The position numbers were made by a program, and so were the translations under genes. Positions 41,337-41,378 of a DNA stretch of 41,378 nucleotides are shown here, one piece after another (the stretch's first letter is position 1; every line of letters starts with the position of its first letter). The DNA is taken from assembly GCF_001427125.1 (NCBI RefSeq), contig NZ_LMGK01000025.1:443422-484799 (forward strand), read 5' to 3'. Source of the stretch: Pseudomonas sp. Root562. GTDB taxonomy: Bacteria; Pseudomonadota; Gammaproteobacteria; Pseudomonadales; Pseudomonadaceae. The notes below the pieces were generated by a model. That model was not told where the DNA came from. It made no database searches and was given only the letters and a program-made list of their open reading frames with translations.

Positions 41337-41378
41337 AAAACCTGCAACGTCGCTGAACCAGAAAAACCGCGACCTTCG

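Overview
The window reads as chromosomal DNA of a fluorescens-group Pseudomonas. The evidence is GC-rich coding sequence with Pseudomonas-type codon use, REP-like inverted repeats at 38239-38264 and 41294-41336, a benABC-benD benzoate operon with XylS/BenR-type promoter boxes, and a complete type VI secretion (T6SS) locus. No rRNA, tRNA, CRISPR array, transposase or phage gene was seen.

Left part (1-8203, all minus strand): a T6SS effector-delivery operon. In transcription order it encodes a 344-aa protein with a hydrophobic C-terminus (putative membrane-active toxin), three tandem paralogous membrane proteins (putative immunity), VgrG, two DUF1795/DcrB-like Eag-type chaperones, and an Rhs protein that opens with a prePAAR motif, transmembrane segments and a PAAR domain. 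The Rhs gene runs off the left edge, so its C-terminal toxin is not visible. The putative immunity genes are strikingly AT-rich compared with the rest.

Middle (8955-29852, plus strand): the structural T6SS operon in the order unknown gene, tssB, tssC, tssE, tssF, tssG, tssH(clpV), tssJ, tssK, tssL, tssM, tagF, a second IcmF-like gene with an OmpA domain, hcp, tssA. Many neighbours overlap by 1-37 bases, as expected for one transcription unit. A 751-bp non-coding region separates it from the effector operon, and hcp is bracketed by hairpins. Together these genes give baseplate, sheath, tube, membrane complex, recycling ATPase and a post-translational repressor. The left operon supplies the spike and its cargo. 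No Fha, PpkA or PppA gene is visible.

Right part (30087-41378): housekeeping and catabolic genes. A three-gene minus-strand operon encodes a PuuB-like FAD oxidase, a PuuR-like XRE-cupin regulator and a PuuA-like glutamine synthetase (probable polyamine/amine gamma-glutamylation). Next come an NDH-2 type NADH dehydrogenase and a divergent Rrf2 regulator, whose promoter can be read with related dyads on both sides of the intergenic region. A run of small genes follows (lipoprotein, three short proteins, a Nudix hydrolase). Last is benA-benB-benC-benD (minus strand), converting benzoate to catechol, with its promoter at the right edge.
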